Source: Calothrix sp. PCC 6303 (GTDB lineage Bacteria; Cyanobacteriota; Cyanobacteriia; Cyanobacteriales; Nostocaceae). From it: a stretch of DNA of 64,000 nt. Under the pieces are notes generated by a model. That model had not been told where the DNA came from, ran no database searches, and saw only the letters and a program-made list of their open reading frames with translations. Shown piece after piece: positions 1-9,795 of this stretch (positions are counted from its first letter, which is position 1; each line of letters starts with the position of its first letter). The stretch covers positions 4,154,001 through 4,218,000 of the forward strand of contig NC_019751.1 of NCBI RefSeq assembly GCF_000317435.1, read 5' to 3'. The position numbers and the translations under genes were made by a program.

Positions 1-280
1 TTTCTGCTTCTAAACCTTTGGTTGCTGTGACAAAAACTGCATTTTCCGGAATGGATAAAGATTGGAGTTCCATTGCTATCTTAGATACTCCCTTCATGGA
101 AACCGCAGATAAAATAATATCGGCATCCTTCACGGTATCAGCTAAAGATGCCGAACCACTACGTGACCAAATTTTCACATCGTGACCATTGGCAGATGCT
201 ATGGATGCTAAACTACTTCCCCAGGCACCAGCACCGAGGACAGCGATTGATTTGGAATCGGAAGGTATGGGATTAGCCAA
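1..280 (-). CDS. gpsA: NAD(P)H-dependent glycerol-3-phosphate dehydrogenase, N-terminal part (runs off the window)
   Basis: The enzyme reduces dihydroxyacetone phosphate to sn-glycerol-3-phosphate in the cytoplasm, the first committed step of glycerolipid synthesis. The minus-strand reading gives ANPIPSDSKSIAVLGAGAWG, which carries the Rossmann GxGxxG dinucleotide-binding motif of this family. It is followed by the characteristic KIWSR, ADIILSAVSMKGV and FVTATKGLE segments. About 93 codons are present and the catalytic C-terminal domain lies outside the window. The start is uncertain. A TTG at 278-280 gives a family-like N-terminus, while a GTG at 350-352 in the same open frame would add about 24 residues. 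It is divergent from rpsU. Confidence 0.88.
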   Translation of the reverse strand, partial: MANPIPSDSKSIAVLGAGAWGSSLASIASANGHDVKIWSRSGSASLADTVKDADIILSAVSMKGVSKIAMELQSLSIPENAVFVTATKGLEAE

Positions 281-469
281 TTTTGGGGTTTTTGTTAAAG
301 AATAAACTTTACAGCATTCCAGCTTGAAAAACAGCTGATCTAATTTTTGCACAACCGGGGGATTTGGTAAATTTCGCTCTCCTAACTTCCTCTGCACTCA
401 CCCCTTTCTGTTTTCCCCTTAGCTATTACAATAGAAAATGATCAATTACGAGGAGAATAAGGGGATAGA

Positions 470-649
470 ATGACCCAGGTGGTTTTAGGCGAAAACGAAG
501 GTATAGAGTCTGCGCTACGTCGCTTTAAGCGTCAGGTTTCCAAAGCTGGGATTTTAGCTGATGTCAAGTACCATCGACACTTTGAAAATCCACAAGAAAA
601 GCGCAAACGTAAGGCTGTATCAGCTAGACGTAAACGGCGTTTTAAGTAG
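470..649 (+). CDS. rpsU: 30S ribosomal protein S21
   Basis: This 59-residue protein joins the small ribosomal subunit near the anti-Shine-Dalgarno region and aids initiation. The sequence begins [20 protein letters not shown] and ends in a very basic tail ([16 protein letters not shown]), which is the usual S21 pattern and length. The ATG at 470 follows a strong ribosome-binding site, AGGAG at 451-455 with GGGG at 461-464. It is monocistronic here, divergent from gpsA and converging on pth. Cyanobacteria often hold more than one S21 paralogue, and which one this is cannot be told from the window. Confidence 0.96.
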   Translation: MTQVVLGENEGIESALRRFKRQVSKAGILADVKYHRHFENPQEKRKRKAVSARRKRRFK

Positions 650-832
650 GTCGATTTTCCGGTTGGGTGGTGCAAGCTGTTAATGCTGCCCATCAACCAA
701 TTCCATCAATCAATTTAAGATTAGAAGCTATTAGTTTATTTAGGGAGTGATCAACAGTGCTGTTTATGTAGTGTGAAATTGCTTTAGGCAAAAAAACCGG
801 GAAATTATTTACTAACATATAGTTTTTTGGGG

Positions 833-858
833 TAGAGACGTTATTTATAGCGTCTCTA
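833..858. repeat. Short palindrome of the TAGAGACG family at the 3' end of pth
   Basis: TAGAGACG at 833-840 and CGTCTCTA at 851-858 form an 8-bp perfect stem with a 10-base loop. It lies just beyond the pth stop codon and between converging rpsU and pth, so it may end transcription. The arms match the outer part of the longer palindromes at 9796, 28102, 50166 and 63692. Confidence 0.7.
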
Positions 859-861
859 TTC

Positions 862-1491
862 TTATGGAATTGTAATTGTCTGACTATTACAACGATTCAT
901 AGCTTTTTCCACACCTTGTTGAATCGATAGTTCTACACATTCTATAACAAATGTCAATACCTGCTCCATTAATTGGGTTTCTGCGGCATTAAATTTACCT
1001 AAAACGTGGGAAACTGTATCTTTGTCTTCTGCGGAGACGTTTTTAGGTTTGCCGATACCAATTCGCAAACGGGGAAACTGGTCATTACCAAGATGTGCGA
1101 TCGCGCTTTTCATTCCATTATGTCCCCCAGCGGATCCAGATAAACGTAACCTGGTTTTTCCAATAGGTAAATCCATGTCGTCATAAATGACTAAAACTGA
1201 TTCTGGTGCCAGTTTGTACCAACTAGTTACAGCCTGCATCGACTGTCCGGAGCGATTCATATAGGTCATCGGCTTTAACAGTCTCAGCTTACCACCTGAT
1301 GGTGCGATGCCTTCACCATAATCGCCTTGAAACTTGCGATTTTCGCTTAAGGGTATTTTCCACCCACGAGATAAAGCATCTATCGCGGCAAAACCAATAT
1401 TGTGTCGCGTTTGATCGTATTTTGGCTCTGGATTTCCTAAACCTACAATTAATTGAGGAATTACTAGTTCTTTTTTCGCTGTTTCCGTCAT
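862..1491 (-). CDS. pth: Peptidyl-tRNA hydrolase
   Basis: Pth cleaves peptidyl-tRNAs that fall off the ribosome and so recycles tRNA. The protein has the family signature LIVGLGNPEPKYDQTRHNIGF near the N-terminus, with the active-site Asn and His in GLGN and TRHN. It also has the YDDMDLPIGKTRLR block and the GSAGGHNGMKS loop. From the ATG at 1491 it is 209 residues, normal for the family. A longer open frame begins at a TTG at 1518 and would add nine residues without a better ribosome-binding site, so the ATG is preferred. tatA lies upstream on the same strand. Confidence 0.95.
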   Translation of the reverse strand: MTETAKKELVIPQLIVGLGNPEPKYDQTRHNIGFAAIDALSRGWKIPLSENRKFQGDYGEGIAPSGGKLRLLKPMTYMNRSGQSMQAVTSWYKLAPESVLVIYDDMDLPIGKTRLRLSGSAGGHNGMKSAIAHLGNDQFPRLRIGIGKPKNVSAEDKDTVSHVLGKFNAAETQLMEQVLTFVIECVELSIQQGVEKAMNRCNSQTITIP

Positions 1492-1583
1492 TGTTTCTGT
1501 ATCACATTCAACAATCAAGATTAAGGAGTGTTGGTTGATATCCCAAAATATCCCATAGTTTTACACTCCCAACCTCCACTTCA

Positions 1584-1832
1584 CTAAGCTTCTTCTTGCT
1601 TTACCGCTTCAATCTTCTTGGGTTCAATTTCCGCAGTTGTCTTTACAGCTTCTTGTAACTGTACTGCTTCTTTTTGGAATTCATCCTGAAATTCCCGTGA
1701 TGCTTCCTGAAAACCACGGATTGCTTTACCCATGCTACGTCCAATTTCTGGTAGTTTTTTAGGACCAAAGACTAATAGTGCTACAACCATGATTAAACCC
1801 ATTTCTGGCAAACCAATACCAAAAAAATTCAT
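1584..1832 (-). CDS. tatA: Sec-independent (Tat) translocase subunit TatA/E
   Basis: This 82-residue protein forms the size-adjustable pore of the twin-arginine pathway in the thylakoid and plasma membranes. It has one N-terminal membrane segment (GLPEMGLIMVVALLVFGP), the FGPKKLPEIGRSMGKAIRGF hinge and amphipathic helix typical of TatA/E, and a charged Glu/Lys-rich tail. TatB differs by a longer tail and a different N-terminus, so TatA/E is the better call. It lies upstream of pth on the same strand and may be transcribed with it. Confidence 0.93.
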   Translation of the reverse strand: MNFFGIGLPEMGLIMVVALLVFGPKKLPEIGRSMGKAIRGFQEASREFQDEFQKEAVQLQEAVKTTAEIEPKKIEAVKQEEA

Positions 1833-2140
1833 AATTTTCTCCTACTAAATGTAAAGGGTGCGGCAAATACTTTAGGTGGAACACTAGGTTTGAGACATTC
1901 CGGTGGAATGTCTCTACGGGTTATTGATATCCTACCTTGGACTTTAGAGAACTCCACAAAAAAGATAATCCAATATTGTGGGATAGGCAGCGTTCGATGG
2001 TTCCTGAGGCTGTCGGAACGAAGTGTACCGGAAGTAAGGACTGAGCGCTCACGCCGAAGTCTTGCCTGTTCTTGTATTAGTAGCAGGCAAGATGCGTGCA
2101 CCACAATAAATTTTGGGATATTTTTTTATTTGGAAGTGTC
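1833..2140. other. Intergenic region with a 10-bp palindrome
   Basis: No believable gene is present. GAGACATTCC at 1892-1901 and GGAATGTCTC at 1905-1914 form a perfect stem round GGT. A related stem, less perfect, lies near 35780-35800. The rest is unremarkable repeat-like sequence between obgE and tatA. Confidence 0.6.
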
Positions 2141-3175
2141 TTAGACTTCTACTAACTCGTATTCTTGCTCTTTTAGCTTCATTTCGTCTAAAATTTTCCA
2201 AACTTCCTGCATCATAGTTTCCAATCCGGTGCGGGTAACGGCTGAAATCACAAAAACCTGAAGTTGGGACAGTTGTTTGAGTTCTTCGGCTAGTACATCT
2301 AAATCAACGCTGTCTTGATCAATTGCGTCGATTTTATTTAAAACTAAAATTTGTGGTCGTTGTTCTAATCCCCGTCCGTATGCATTTAGTTCTTGGCGAA
2401 TTGTATTGTAATCAGCAATTACATCATCGCTAGTGGCATCAATTAGGTGTAATAAGATCTTAGTACGCTCGATATGGCGGAGAAAATCATATCCTAAACC
2501 AGCACCATGGGAAGCACCTTCAATCAAACCAGGAATATCAGCAAAAACCGTACCATCTCCCGTAGGTTTGCGAACCACTCCTAAGTTAGGAATCAAGGTA
2601 GTAAAAGGATAATCAGCGATTTTGGGACGTGCTGATGATAAAGCTGAAATTAAAGTTGATTTTCCGGCATTTGGTAAGCCAATTATGCCAACTTCTGCCA
2701 ACAATTTTAATTCCAAGCGCAGTAGTTTGATTTCTCCCATTAATCCAGGGAGACAGTATTCGGGAGCGCGATTACTATTGCTTAAAAAATGCTTGTTTCC
2801 TAATCCACCTTTCCCACCAGCCGCCACTACTAGGGTTTGTTCTGGCTCAGTTAAATCACCGATAATTGCATCAGTTGCGGCATCATACACAACAGTTCCA
2901 CAAGGAACTTCCACAATCATATCTTTGCCATTGGCACCAGTACAGTTTTTTGGTCCCCCGCGTTCACCATCTTGACCCTTAAAGCGGTGATTGTAACGGA
3001 AATCCAGCAGTGTTTGGAGATGTTCCACACAGCGGAAAATAATCGAACCTCCTTTACCACCGTTCCCACCTGCTGGACCCCCGGCTGGTACGTATTTTTC
3101 CCGGCGAAAGGCTACCATTCCGTCGCCACCTTTTCCGGCTTCAACTTCAATATTTGCTTGATCAATAAATTGCAT
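2141..3175 (-). CDS. obgE: Obg family GTPase
   Basis: Obg is an essential ribosome-associated GTPase acting in 50S subunit maturation and stress signalling. The 344-residue protein has a glycine-rich Obg fold at residues 1-158 (for example [14 protein letters not shown] near 31-44) and a GTPase domain after it. The G1 loop is GLPNAGKST at 166-174, G3 is DIPG at 213-216 and G4 is NKID at 280-283. Length and domain order are normal for ObgE/CgtA. The start [19 protein letters not shown] matches the family exactly. It stands alone on the minus strand between mnmA and tatA. Confidence 0.96.
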   Translation of the reverse strand: MQFIDQANIEVEAGKGGDGMVAFRREKYVPAGGPAGGNGGKGGSIIFRCVEHLQTLLDFRYNHRFKGQDGERGGPKNCTGANGKDMIVEVPCGTVVYDAATDAIIGDLTEPEQTLVVAAGGKGGLGNKHFLSNSNRAPEYCLPGLMGEIKLLRLELKLLAEVGIIGLPNAGKSTLISALSSARPKIADYPFTTLIPNLGVVRKPTGDGTVFADIPGLIEGASHGAGLGYDFLRHIERTKILLHLIDATSDDVIADYNTIRQELNAYGRGLEQRPQILVLNKIDAIDQDSVDLDVLAEELKQLSQLQVFVISAVTRTGLETMMQEVWKILDEMKLKEQEYELVEV

Positions 3176-3265
3176 AGTTTGCTGTTAAGTTTGTTGTTAA
3201 GTTTTCTCTAAATTCTGTTAATTCTCTGAAAACAGGTCAAATGTCACAAATTAGACCTATTTTCC

Positions 3266-3374
3266 CCTGCTCCTTTAGCTCTTACTCCCCCTTCTTCCCT
3301 TGCTTCCCTTGCTTCCCCTGCTTCCCCTGCTTCCCCTGCTTCCCCTGCTCCTTTTCCCCCTACTCCCTACTCCC
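3266..3374. repeat. Pyrimidine-rich low-complexity run with six 9-bp tandem units
   Basis: Six consecutive 9-bp units (two CTTCCCTTG, then four CTTCCCCTG) occupy 3294-3347, with related pyrimidine runs on both sides. The run overlaps the last codons of mnmA, whose stop is at 3360-3362. Related G/C-rich runs occur at the 3' end of recN and at 43544-43592. It is not a CRISPR, because there are no spacers. Confidence 0.85.
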
Positions 3375-4427
3375 TGGTAATACCTCAATTATTCCACCAC
3401 CCAGTACCTTTTCGCCGTCATACCAAACTGCTGCTTGTCCTGGGGTAACGCTAAATTGTGGTTCATCAAAGACAATTTTTGCCCGTGAATTTTCTAAGGG
3501 AATAACTGTGACGGGTGTGGGAGTTGAACGATAGCGAATTTGCACTTCTGCGCGAATGGGGCTAGAAGGTTCGGCGATTGATACCCAGTTGACTCGATGG
3601 ATCGTACATTCAGGCTGTGTAGCTTTCATGCGATCGCCTACTATAACTTTATTACTAACTGCGTCTAAGGCAATTACATATAAAGGTTCAGCCGCTGCAA
3701 TTCCCAATCCTTTCCTTTGCCCTATAGTGTAGTGATGTATACCATCATGTTGACCCAGGACTTTCCCGTCCATATCTACAATGTCACCTTGTTTCGGGGT
3801 TAAATACTTGTCTAAAAAGGCACGCATTGACCCGTTGCTTTCCACTAAGCACAAATCTTGACTTTCAGGTTTATCGGCTGCTTCCAATTCTTGTTCGGCT
3901 GCGATGCGACGAGTATCAGATTTTTGAATTTCACCCAACGGGAAAATCACCGACGCAAGTATATCTTGTGCCAAGTCGTAAAGAAAGTAAGTTTGGTCTT
4001 TATTACGATCTATCGCTCGGATTAATTCGTATCTCCCGCTATCAGGATTAAAATTAATTCGTGCATAATGTCCGGTAGCAATGATGTCAGCATCAAGATT
4101 CGCCTTTGCATATGCCAACATCGGACCAAATTTCACCGTTTTGTTGCATTGGGAACAGGGTAGAGGTGTTATTCCAGCACTATAACCATTTACCAAGTAA
4201 TCAATAATATATGTTTGGAAAGTATCACGAATATCAACAACATGGTGGGGAATACCTAACTGTTCACAAAGTTTTGCCGCATCTACCATTCCCTCAGAAC
4301 AACATTGACCCTTTCCTTTCATCAACCAAAGGGTCAAACCTATAACTTCATAACTTTGATTTTGTAAGATGGCGGCAGCTGTGGAACTGTCAACGCCGCC
4401 AGAAAGACCAACGACGACCTTTTTCAT
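3360..4427 (-). CDS. mnmA: tRNA-specific 2-thiouridylase
   Basis: MnmA places sulfur on U34 of Lys, Glu and Gln tRNAs. The PP-loop ATP pyrophosphatase motif SGGVDSS is at residues 9-15. The two catalytic cysteines are visible as C94 (PCSQCNK) and C193 (SQDLC). The ATGHYA segment and the C-terminal IGQRKGLG block are also family signatures. The 355-residue length is normal. The last three codons and the stop lie in or at the edge of the low-complexity run at 3266-3374, so the true C-terminus may have been remade by that repeat. It probably stands alone. Confidence 0.96.
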   Translation of the reverse strand: MKKVVVGLSGGVDSSTAAAILQNQSYEVIGLTLWLMKGKGQCCSEGMVDAAKLCEQLGIPHHVVDIRDTFQTYIIDYLVNGYSAGITPLPCSQCNKTVKFGPMLAYAKANLDADIIATGHYARINFNPDSGRYELIRAIDRNKDQTYFLYDLAQDILASVIFPLGEIQKSDTRRIAAEQELEAADKPESQDLCLVESNGSMRAFLDKYLTPKQGDIVDMDGKVLGQHDGIHHYTIGQRKGLGIAAAEPLYVIALDAVSNKVIVGDRMKATQPECTIHRVNWVSIAEPSSPIRAEVQIRYRSTPTPVTVIPLENSRAKIVFDEPQFSVTPGQAAVWYDGEKVLGGGIIEVLPGSRE

Positions 4428-4664
4428 GTCCGTGAATGTTTCTAAACAAGTAATTATAGGCTAACACTATTGAATAGTGAAGCACTTACAATACACCAAA
4501 ATTAAACACCAAAATTAAAAAACAAGTAATGAGTCTCTTGTGTAGCGGGCATTTATACAAGCACGTTTACGGGGGAAGTTTCCCGGCTGCCAACCCCCAA
4601 ACGCGGTTAAAGCTACTCCTAACCCACCGTATGATAGTGATGGGTTACGGGTATATATCATTTA

Positions 4665-5309
4665 CTAAGGCGATAATCGTTCAATCTGCCAACCACCATC
4701 TTCTAGGTAACTATAAAGTAAGCGATCATGTAAACGACTAGATCGTCCTTGCCAAAATTCAATTTCTGTTGGAACTACCCGCACACCTCCCCAATGTTCA
4801 GGACGAGGAATATCTTGATTTTCATACCTTTGTCGAAATTCTTCAAACCTGCGCTCTAAAAAAGAACGATTTTCGATGACTTCACTTTGATTGGAAGCCC
4901 AAGCACCAAGGCGACTTTCCCAAGGACGAATGTCAAAATACTTATCAGATTCAGTAGCTGATGTCTTCTCTATAGTTCCACAAACCCTTACTTGGCGTTC
5001 CAATTCTGCCCACCAAAACACTAAAGCAGCTTGAGGATTTGCAAAAGACTCTTGCCCCTTACGGCTGTTGTAATTGGTGAAAAATACAAAACCCCGTTCA
5101 TCAAAATCTTTCAGCAAGACAACACGAGCGGATGGTGTACCATTGACTGTTGTAGTCGCCAGGGTCATTGCATTTGGTTCAGTTAATTTAGCTGCCAATG
5201 CCTGATCAAACCATCGTCGAAACTGAACAAAAGGATTGGGATCAACTTCATTCTTGCTTAAAGCTTGTAAGGTGTAGTTTTTGCGTAGGTCAGCTATATT
5301 TGTATCCAT
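4665..5309 (-). CDS. pdxH: Pyridoxamine 5'-phosphate oxidase
   Basis: This FMN enzyme makes pyridoxal 5'-phosphate from pyridoxine or pyridoxamine phosphate. The protein shows the family blocks [52 protein letters not shown] and the C-terminal [11 protein letters not shown] with WQIERLSP. From the ATG at 5309 it is 214 residues. An ATG at 5321 would add four residues and leaves no better ribosome-binding site. A diverged second copy of the last ~25 codons lies at 51535-51613. Confidence 0.94.
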   Translation of the reverse strand: MDTNIADLRKNYTLQALSKNEVDPNPFVQFRRWFDQALAAKLTEPNAMTLATTTVNGTPSARVVLLKDFDERGFVFFTNYNSRKGQESFANPQAALVFWWAELERQVRVCGTIEKTSATESDKYFDIRPWESRLGAWASNQSEVIENRSFLERRFEEFRQRYENQDIPRPEHWGGVRVVPTEIEFWQGRSSRLHDRLLYSYLEDGGWQIERLSP

Positions 5310-5391
5310 TATGGTGTGCATCCTGGTGGTTTATACTAAGGAATGGTTAAAAATTAGACATCTAAGAGCCTGTTTATAAAATAATTATTAA

Positions 5392-5525
5392 AGCGTAGGG
5401 TGCCTATAGCCTTGCGGCATCCAAGAAAAGCTTCAAGCGTAACGCACCAAATAATCAGTGCGTTACGGCTCAAAAAATCCGATGGACAACCCTAAGTAGC
5501 TATTAAGCCGTAACACACCCTACTT
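5392..5525. repeat. Dispersed inverted-repeat element (GTAGGGTG ends)
   Basis: The stretch starts AAGCGTAGGGTGC and ends CACACCCTAC, so GTAGGGTG and CACCCTAC frame it. Inside, TGCGTTACGGCT and AGCCGTAAC form a second stem. Its left half (5395-5450) recurs inverted at 20821-20876, with the shared block GGCATCCAAGAAAAG. It fills most of the pdxH to AI-2E gap. No coding capacity is evident. Confidence 0.7.
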
Positions 5526-5683
5526 AATATTTTATTAATAAACACCCTCTAAAATGGCTAATTTCTAACTGCTCGGAGTTTACAAAATTTAACATCTCCT
5601 TGAGCAAAAATATCGTTCATAATCAATAGTTAAAATTACATTAGTTAAAATTACATTCGTCCAATTTGGCATCAGAAAATTGA

Positions 5684-6772
5684 ATGCAACGTTCAGCCTA
5701 TTTTCAAAATCTCCTATTTTACGGTTTGAGCGTTCCCATCGCTGCTTTAAATTTGTGGTTGCTATCGGTGCTATACCGATTTTTTCAGCATCCATTCACC
5801 ATTATTTGTATAGCTGCGATTTTGGCTTTTTTGCTCAACTACCCTGTGAATTTTTTTGAACGTGTTCGTATTGTCAGGACTCAGGCGGTGGCACTAGTGT
5901 TGCTGGTGACGCTAACACTATTTGTGATTTTAGCAGTAACCTTAGTGCCTGTATTAATTGACCAAACCACCCAACTATTTGCGAAGATACCCGACTGGTT
6001 AACAACTAGCCAAGCCAATCTTCAATCTGTGGAAGCGTGGGCAAGAAGATTACGCTTACCTCTTGATTTCAGCGTGATTAGAAGACAAATTAATGCCACC
6101 ATTGAAAATAACGCCAATACTCAAAATATCTTACAGCAGTTAGCGACAGGGGCTGTGGGATTTGCCGGGACTCTGCTTTCGGTAATCTTTGATTTTTTAC
6201 TGGTGGTGGTGCTAGCTTTTTACATGCTGATATATGGCGATCGCGTCTGGCTGGGAATGATTAATTTACTACCCGAAAAATTTCGTGCTCCCTTCAATAA
6301 TTCGCTACGGCTGAACTTTCACTATTTTTTCCTTAGCCAAATTTTGCTAGCATTATTCATGACTGCTACTCTGATTCCGATTTTCATTGTTTTGAAGGTG
6401 CCATTTGCCCTTTTATTTACAATCATTATTGGAATTTCCCAACTTATTCCCATCTTCGGCGCTACTTTGGGGATTGGTCTAGTGACAATGGTTTTGTTAT
6501 TGCAGAATTGGTGGTTAGCAGTACAAGTTGCTTGTGTAGCAATTATTGTCCAACAAATTAAAGATAATTTAATCGCACCTAAGTTATTGGGAGAATTTAT
6601 TGGACTAAATCCGATTTGGATCTTTGTCGCAATTTTAATGGGCTTTGAAATAGCTGGATTGCTTGGTACCTTAGTGGCGATCCCCGTAGCTGGAACCATT
6701 AAAGGAACCTATGATGCTATTATTACTACCAATCTGGAAGAAAAAAATTCAATTCCCCTCACCAGTGACTAG
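5684..6772 (+). CDS. AI-2E family (PerM-type) transporter
   Basis: This is a 362-residue polytopic membrane protein with an N-terminal pair of helices, a soluble segment at about residues 95-155, and several C-terminal helices. The C-terminal signatures GISQLIPIFGATLG, QIKDNLIAPKLLGEFIGLNPIW and GLLGTLVAIPVAGTIK define the AI-2E/UPF0118 family. Members move diverse small solutes or ions, and the substrate cannot be read from sequence. The ATG at 5684 is the only convincing start because the first helix follows directly. It appears monocistronic. Confidence 0.88.
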   Translation: MQRSAYFQNLLFYGLSVPIAALNLWLLSVLYRFFQHPFTIICIAAILAFLLNYPVNFFERVRIVRTQAVALVLLVTLTLFVILAVTLVPVLIDQTTQLFAKIPDWLTTSQANLQSVEAWARRLRLPLDFSVIRRQINATIENNANTQNILQQLATGAVGFAGTLLSVIFDFLLVVVLAFYMLIYGDRVWLGMINLLPEKFRAPFNNSLRLNFHYFFLSQILLALFMTATLIPIFIVLKVPFALLFTIIIGISQLIPIFGATLGIGLVTMVLLLQNWWLAVQVACVAIIVQQIKDNLIAPKLLGEFIGLNPIWIFVAILMGFEIAGLLGTLVAIPVAGTIKGTYDAIITTNLEEKNSIPLTSD

Positions 6773-7295
6773 TTACATCTAGGTGTGATATCTAAGTAAT
6801 ACCTGTAATATGTGATTGTATAAATTTCAGGTCTGAATTGCTGATGAAATATCCTTTTTATATCATTTGTGAGAAACATTTAAATATATTTAAATATATA
6901 GTTTATCGTGAGAACTGTCATTCAGCGTTAGTGACATCTGTTACTTAGTAGTGGGTATCTAATGAAACAATTAAAGATTGCAATTATTTTTATATTTCTT
7001 TGAACTGTCCTGTAATTTAAGAATCATCTCCCGTTAAGGGAGCAAACATAGTTGGCTAGAGTCGAAACTATCTCTTGAGCGAAGAAGCAAAGGGGAAGGG
7101 AGTTTTCTCACTTTCGTGAGTAAGGAGCGTAACAGAACATGGGTATAGAACTACACCATTCCAGCAACTTCTTATGCTTCTCGGAATACAAAACTAAGTC
7201 CCAGTTTTCCCCCTACCTACTTTGACATCCAGTTGTTGATTCTAGCTATACTTTCCTATTTTTCCCTTCCTGTAAACCCACACTTCCAAATATTC
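6773..7295. other. Intergenic region before scpA, AT-rich
   Basis: About 520 bases carry no convincing gene. A small stem-loop CTCAC-TTTC-GTGAG lies near 7108-7122. An open frame reaches 7233 upstream of scpA, but the extension is not scpA-like. No riboswitch or small RNA was recognised. Confidence 0.5.
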
Positions 7296-8114
7296 ATGGA
7301 TGCTTCGGAGTTATTAGAAAAAATTACACAACTCATTCACCAAGCAGAACAAGGAGATATAGATCCTTGGGATGTGAAAGTAATTGAGGTAATTGATCGT
7401 TTTTTAGAACTAATGGCACCGGAGGTGACAACACGCGGCTATGAAGCTGATTTATCTCAATCGGGACAAGCCTTTTTATCAGCATCAATGCTAGTTCTAT
7501 TTAAGGCAAATACCTTAATGCAGATGCAAGTCGCGGAAGATGAACAAGAAGCCTTTCTAGATGAACTATTGCCAGATCTCGAAGAAGGTTTACTGCACCA
7601 TACAAAGCGACTACCCCTAGAACAAGCTATTCGTCGTCGCTCATCAGCAATGCCACCTCCGAAGCGCCGCGTAACCCTCAACGAGTTGATCGAGCAATTG
7701 CAAGTCATGGCTGATCAACTGAAAAAGGTGCAACAAAAAGAAGTTAAACCATTACGCGATATCTCCGATAGGGAACAACGCACACCATTTAATAGCGTCC
7801 GTTCCATGCGGCAAGCTTTGGATTTAGCTCACCAAGAAAATTTAACTGAAGTCGCCGCTGAACTAGAACAATTACTATATCGTTCAGCTAGCGAACTACT
7901 TTTAGAGGAAGAATGGATTAAGTTAGATCAACTGGTTGAATTATGGCAACAAGAAAAACAACCATTGCAATCACTATCAGCCCATCACCAATCACCCAAC
8001 AGTAGTTTAGTTGGTGTTTTCTGGGCGTTACTACTACTTTCTGCTCAATCGAAGGTAGAGATTTACCAAGAAGATTTTTATCAAGAACTTAAGGTTCGTT
8101 TATTGAGTAAATAA
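7296..8114 (+). CDS. scpA: Segregation and condensation protein A
   Basis: ScpA is the kleisin that bridges SMC heads in the condensin-like complex and helps compact and segregate chromosomes. The protein begins MDASELLEKITQLIHQAEQG, followed by DIDPWDVKVIEVIDRFLEL and LSQSGQAFLSASMLVLFKA, both typical of ScpA N-termini. The C-terminal winged-helix part is less conserved (WALLLLSAQSKVEIYQEDFY). It is 272 residues from the ATG at 7296. The same frame is open to 7233, but those 21 residues are not family-like. No scpB or smc lies nearby, which is common in cyanobacteria. Confidence 0.9.
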   Translation: MDASELLEKITQLIHQAEQGDIDPWDVKVIEVIDRFLELMAPEVTTRGYEADLSQSGQAFLSASMLVLFKANTLMQMQVAEDEQEAFLDELLPDLEEGLLHHTKRLPLEQAIRRRSSAMPPPKRRVTLNELIEQLQVMADQLKKVQQKEVKPLRDISDREQRTPFNSVRSMRQALDLAHQENLTEVAAELEQLLYRSASELLLEEEWIKLDQLVELWQQEKQPLQSLSAHHQSPNSSLVGVFWALLLLSAQSKVEIYQEDFYQELKVRLLSK

Positions 8115-8598
8115 GGTCAAAAAAGAGGCAGAACATGTGTAGGGGTTGCTGAATAACTATAAAACACTTATTTATCAATACTTTCGGGATTTTTTACCCT
8201 CTGGATTTTGACATCAGGCTGATTCCAGCTACCTAATTCTCCCAGTATCTTGGGAACTGTCAAATTCAACGTGAGTTCTGTAAAATTGGCTAAAGTAGAA
8301 AATTAGTAACTACATCTGTGGTAGCGACTTCCCTTAAAGTAGGATCAGGAATTCTGATTCTTTGACTTGTTTGTTGAAATTGAATCCAATTATAGATTTT
8401 TGGGAAAGCACAACCCGAAATCTGGGTAAATTGTAAACATAACCCATTATTAAGCATCTACCATAATGCTGATAATGATACAAAATCAAACAAATACGGT
8501 TATCCGTGCATTTCGGGATGACTTAGTATTGAATTAAACCGATGATGAAATATCACTCAATAAAAGTAAACTGGCTTGTGGTTGAGGAATAATTACAT
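8115..8598. other. Intergenic region before the sugar-nucleotide pyrophosphorylase
   Basis: No gene is supported in these ~480 bases. The end contains a plausible ribosome-binding site (TGAGGA, about 12 bases before the ATG at 8599). GGGTTGCTGAATAA near 8149-8162 resembles termini of cyanobacterial insertion sequences, but nothing else of such an element is seen. Confidence 0.45.
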
Positions 8599-9765
8599 AT
8601 GAAGGCGATGATTCTCGCAGCGGGCAAAGGCACACGCGTGCGTCCGATTACATACACCATTCCCAAACCGATGATTCCTATCCTGCAAAAGCCAGTGATG
8701 GAATTTTTACTGGAGCTTTTACGTCAGCATGGATTTGACCAAATTATGGTCAATGTTAGCCATTTAGCTGAAGAAATCGAAAGCTATTTCCGTGACGGTC
8801 AGCGTTTTGGTGTCCAGATTGGCTACTCCTTTGAAGGGCGAATCATGGATGGTACATTAGTTGGTGAAGCTGTTGGTTCCGCTGGTGGAATGCGACGCAT
8901 CCAAGACTTTTCTCCGTTTTTCGATGACACCTTTGTGGTTTTGTGCGGTGATGCTCTAATTGATCTAGACCTCAGCGCTGCTGTCAAGTGGCATAAAGAA
9001 AAAGGCTCAATTGCCACCATTATTATGAAATCTGTCCCCCAGGAAGAGGTTTCTAGCTATGGGGTAGTTGTCACTGATGAAGATGGGCGCATTCAAGCAT
9101 TCCAAGAAAAACCATCGGTGGAAGAAGCCCTTAGTACCAATATCAATACAGGTATTTATATTTTTGAGCCGGAAGTATTGAAATATATTCCCTCTGGCGT
9201 AGAATTTGATATTGGTAGCGATTTATTCCCGAAATTAGTAGAAATGGACGCTCCCTTCTACGCGATACCGATGGATTTTGAATGGGTTGATATCGGTAAA
9301 GTTCCCGATTATTGGCGAGCTATTCGTGGTGTCTTGCTTGGAGAAATCAAAAATGTCCAAATACCTGGTCATGAAGTTGCACCAGGTATTTATACTGGAT
9401 TAAATGTCGCGGTTAATTGGGACAAAGTTGATATCACAGGTCCAGTTTACATCGGTGCTATGACCAAAATTGAAGATGGAGCAAAAATCGTTGGTCCAGC
9501 AATGATTGGTCCTAACTGCTGGATTTGCAGCGGTGCGACAGTGGAAAATAGTGTGATTTTTGAATGGTCACGTCTTGGTCCTGGTGTTCGCTTGGTTGAT
9601 AAGCTGGTATTTGGACGTTATTGTGTTGACAAAGCCGGTGCAACTATTGATGTTCAAGAAGCTGCTTTAGATTGGTTGATTACTGATGCACGTCAAGATC
9701 CACCAAATCAAGATCCACTAGAAAGACAGGCTATTGCCGAGTTATTGGAGACAAATGCTACCTAG
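8599..9765 (+). CDS. NDP-sugar pyrophosphorylase (mannose-1-phosphate guanylyltransferase-like)
   Basis: The protein should join a nucleoside triphosphate and a sugar-1-phosphate to give an NDP-sugar for cell-surface or storage glycans. Residues 1-240 form the nucleotidyltransferase domain with the signature MILAAGKGTRVRPIT, the lysine in KPMIPILQKP, and the metal-site CGDALID. Residues ~265-350 have the hexapeptide pattern of a left-handed beta-helix (GPVYIGAMTKIEDGAKIVGP). The 388-residue length fits GMPP-like two-domain enzymes. The nucleotide and sugar cannot be fixed by reading. A strong hairpin follows at 9796-9842. Confidence 0.88.
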   Translation: MKAMILAAGKGTRVRPITYTIPKPMIPILQKPVMEFLLELLRQHGFDQIMVNVSHLAEEIESYFRDGQRFGVQIGYSFEGRIMDGTLVGEAVGSAGGMRRIQDFSPFFDDTFVVLCGDALIDLDLSAAVKWHKEKGSIATIIMKSVPQEEVSSYGVVVTDEDGRIQAFQEKPSVEEALSTNINTGIYIFEPEVLKYIPSGVEFDIGSDLFPKLVEMDAPFYAIPMDFEWVDIGKVPDYWRAIRGVLLGEIKNVQIPGHEVAPGIYTGLNVAVNWDKVDITGPVYIGAMTKIEDGAKIVGPAMIGPNCWICSGATVENSVIFEWSRLGPGVRLVDKLVFGRYCVDKAGATIDVQEAALDWLITDARQDPPNQDPLERQAIAELLETNAT

Positions 9766-9795
9766 GATATAGCCCAATACAGTTCAGATAGAACC

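Noticed and set aside
1829-2144. Open frames on both strands between tatA and obgE
   Set aside because: They overlap each other over a palindrome and a repeat-like stretch, with no family match or ribosome-binding site.
3294-3347. Possible CRISPR or protein-coding repeat
   Set aside because: The 9-bp units are directly tandem with no spacers, and no frame through them has a start or family match.
7000-7200. Possible structured RNA leader before scpA
   Set aside because: Only one small 5-bp hairpin is visible; no known riboswitch or cyanobacterial small-RNA motif was recognised.
8115-8165. Insertion-sequence end GGGTTGCTGAATAA
   Set aside because: A single short match with no second end, no direct repeat and no transposase remains.
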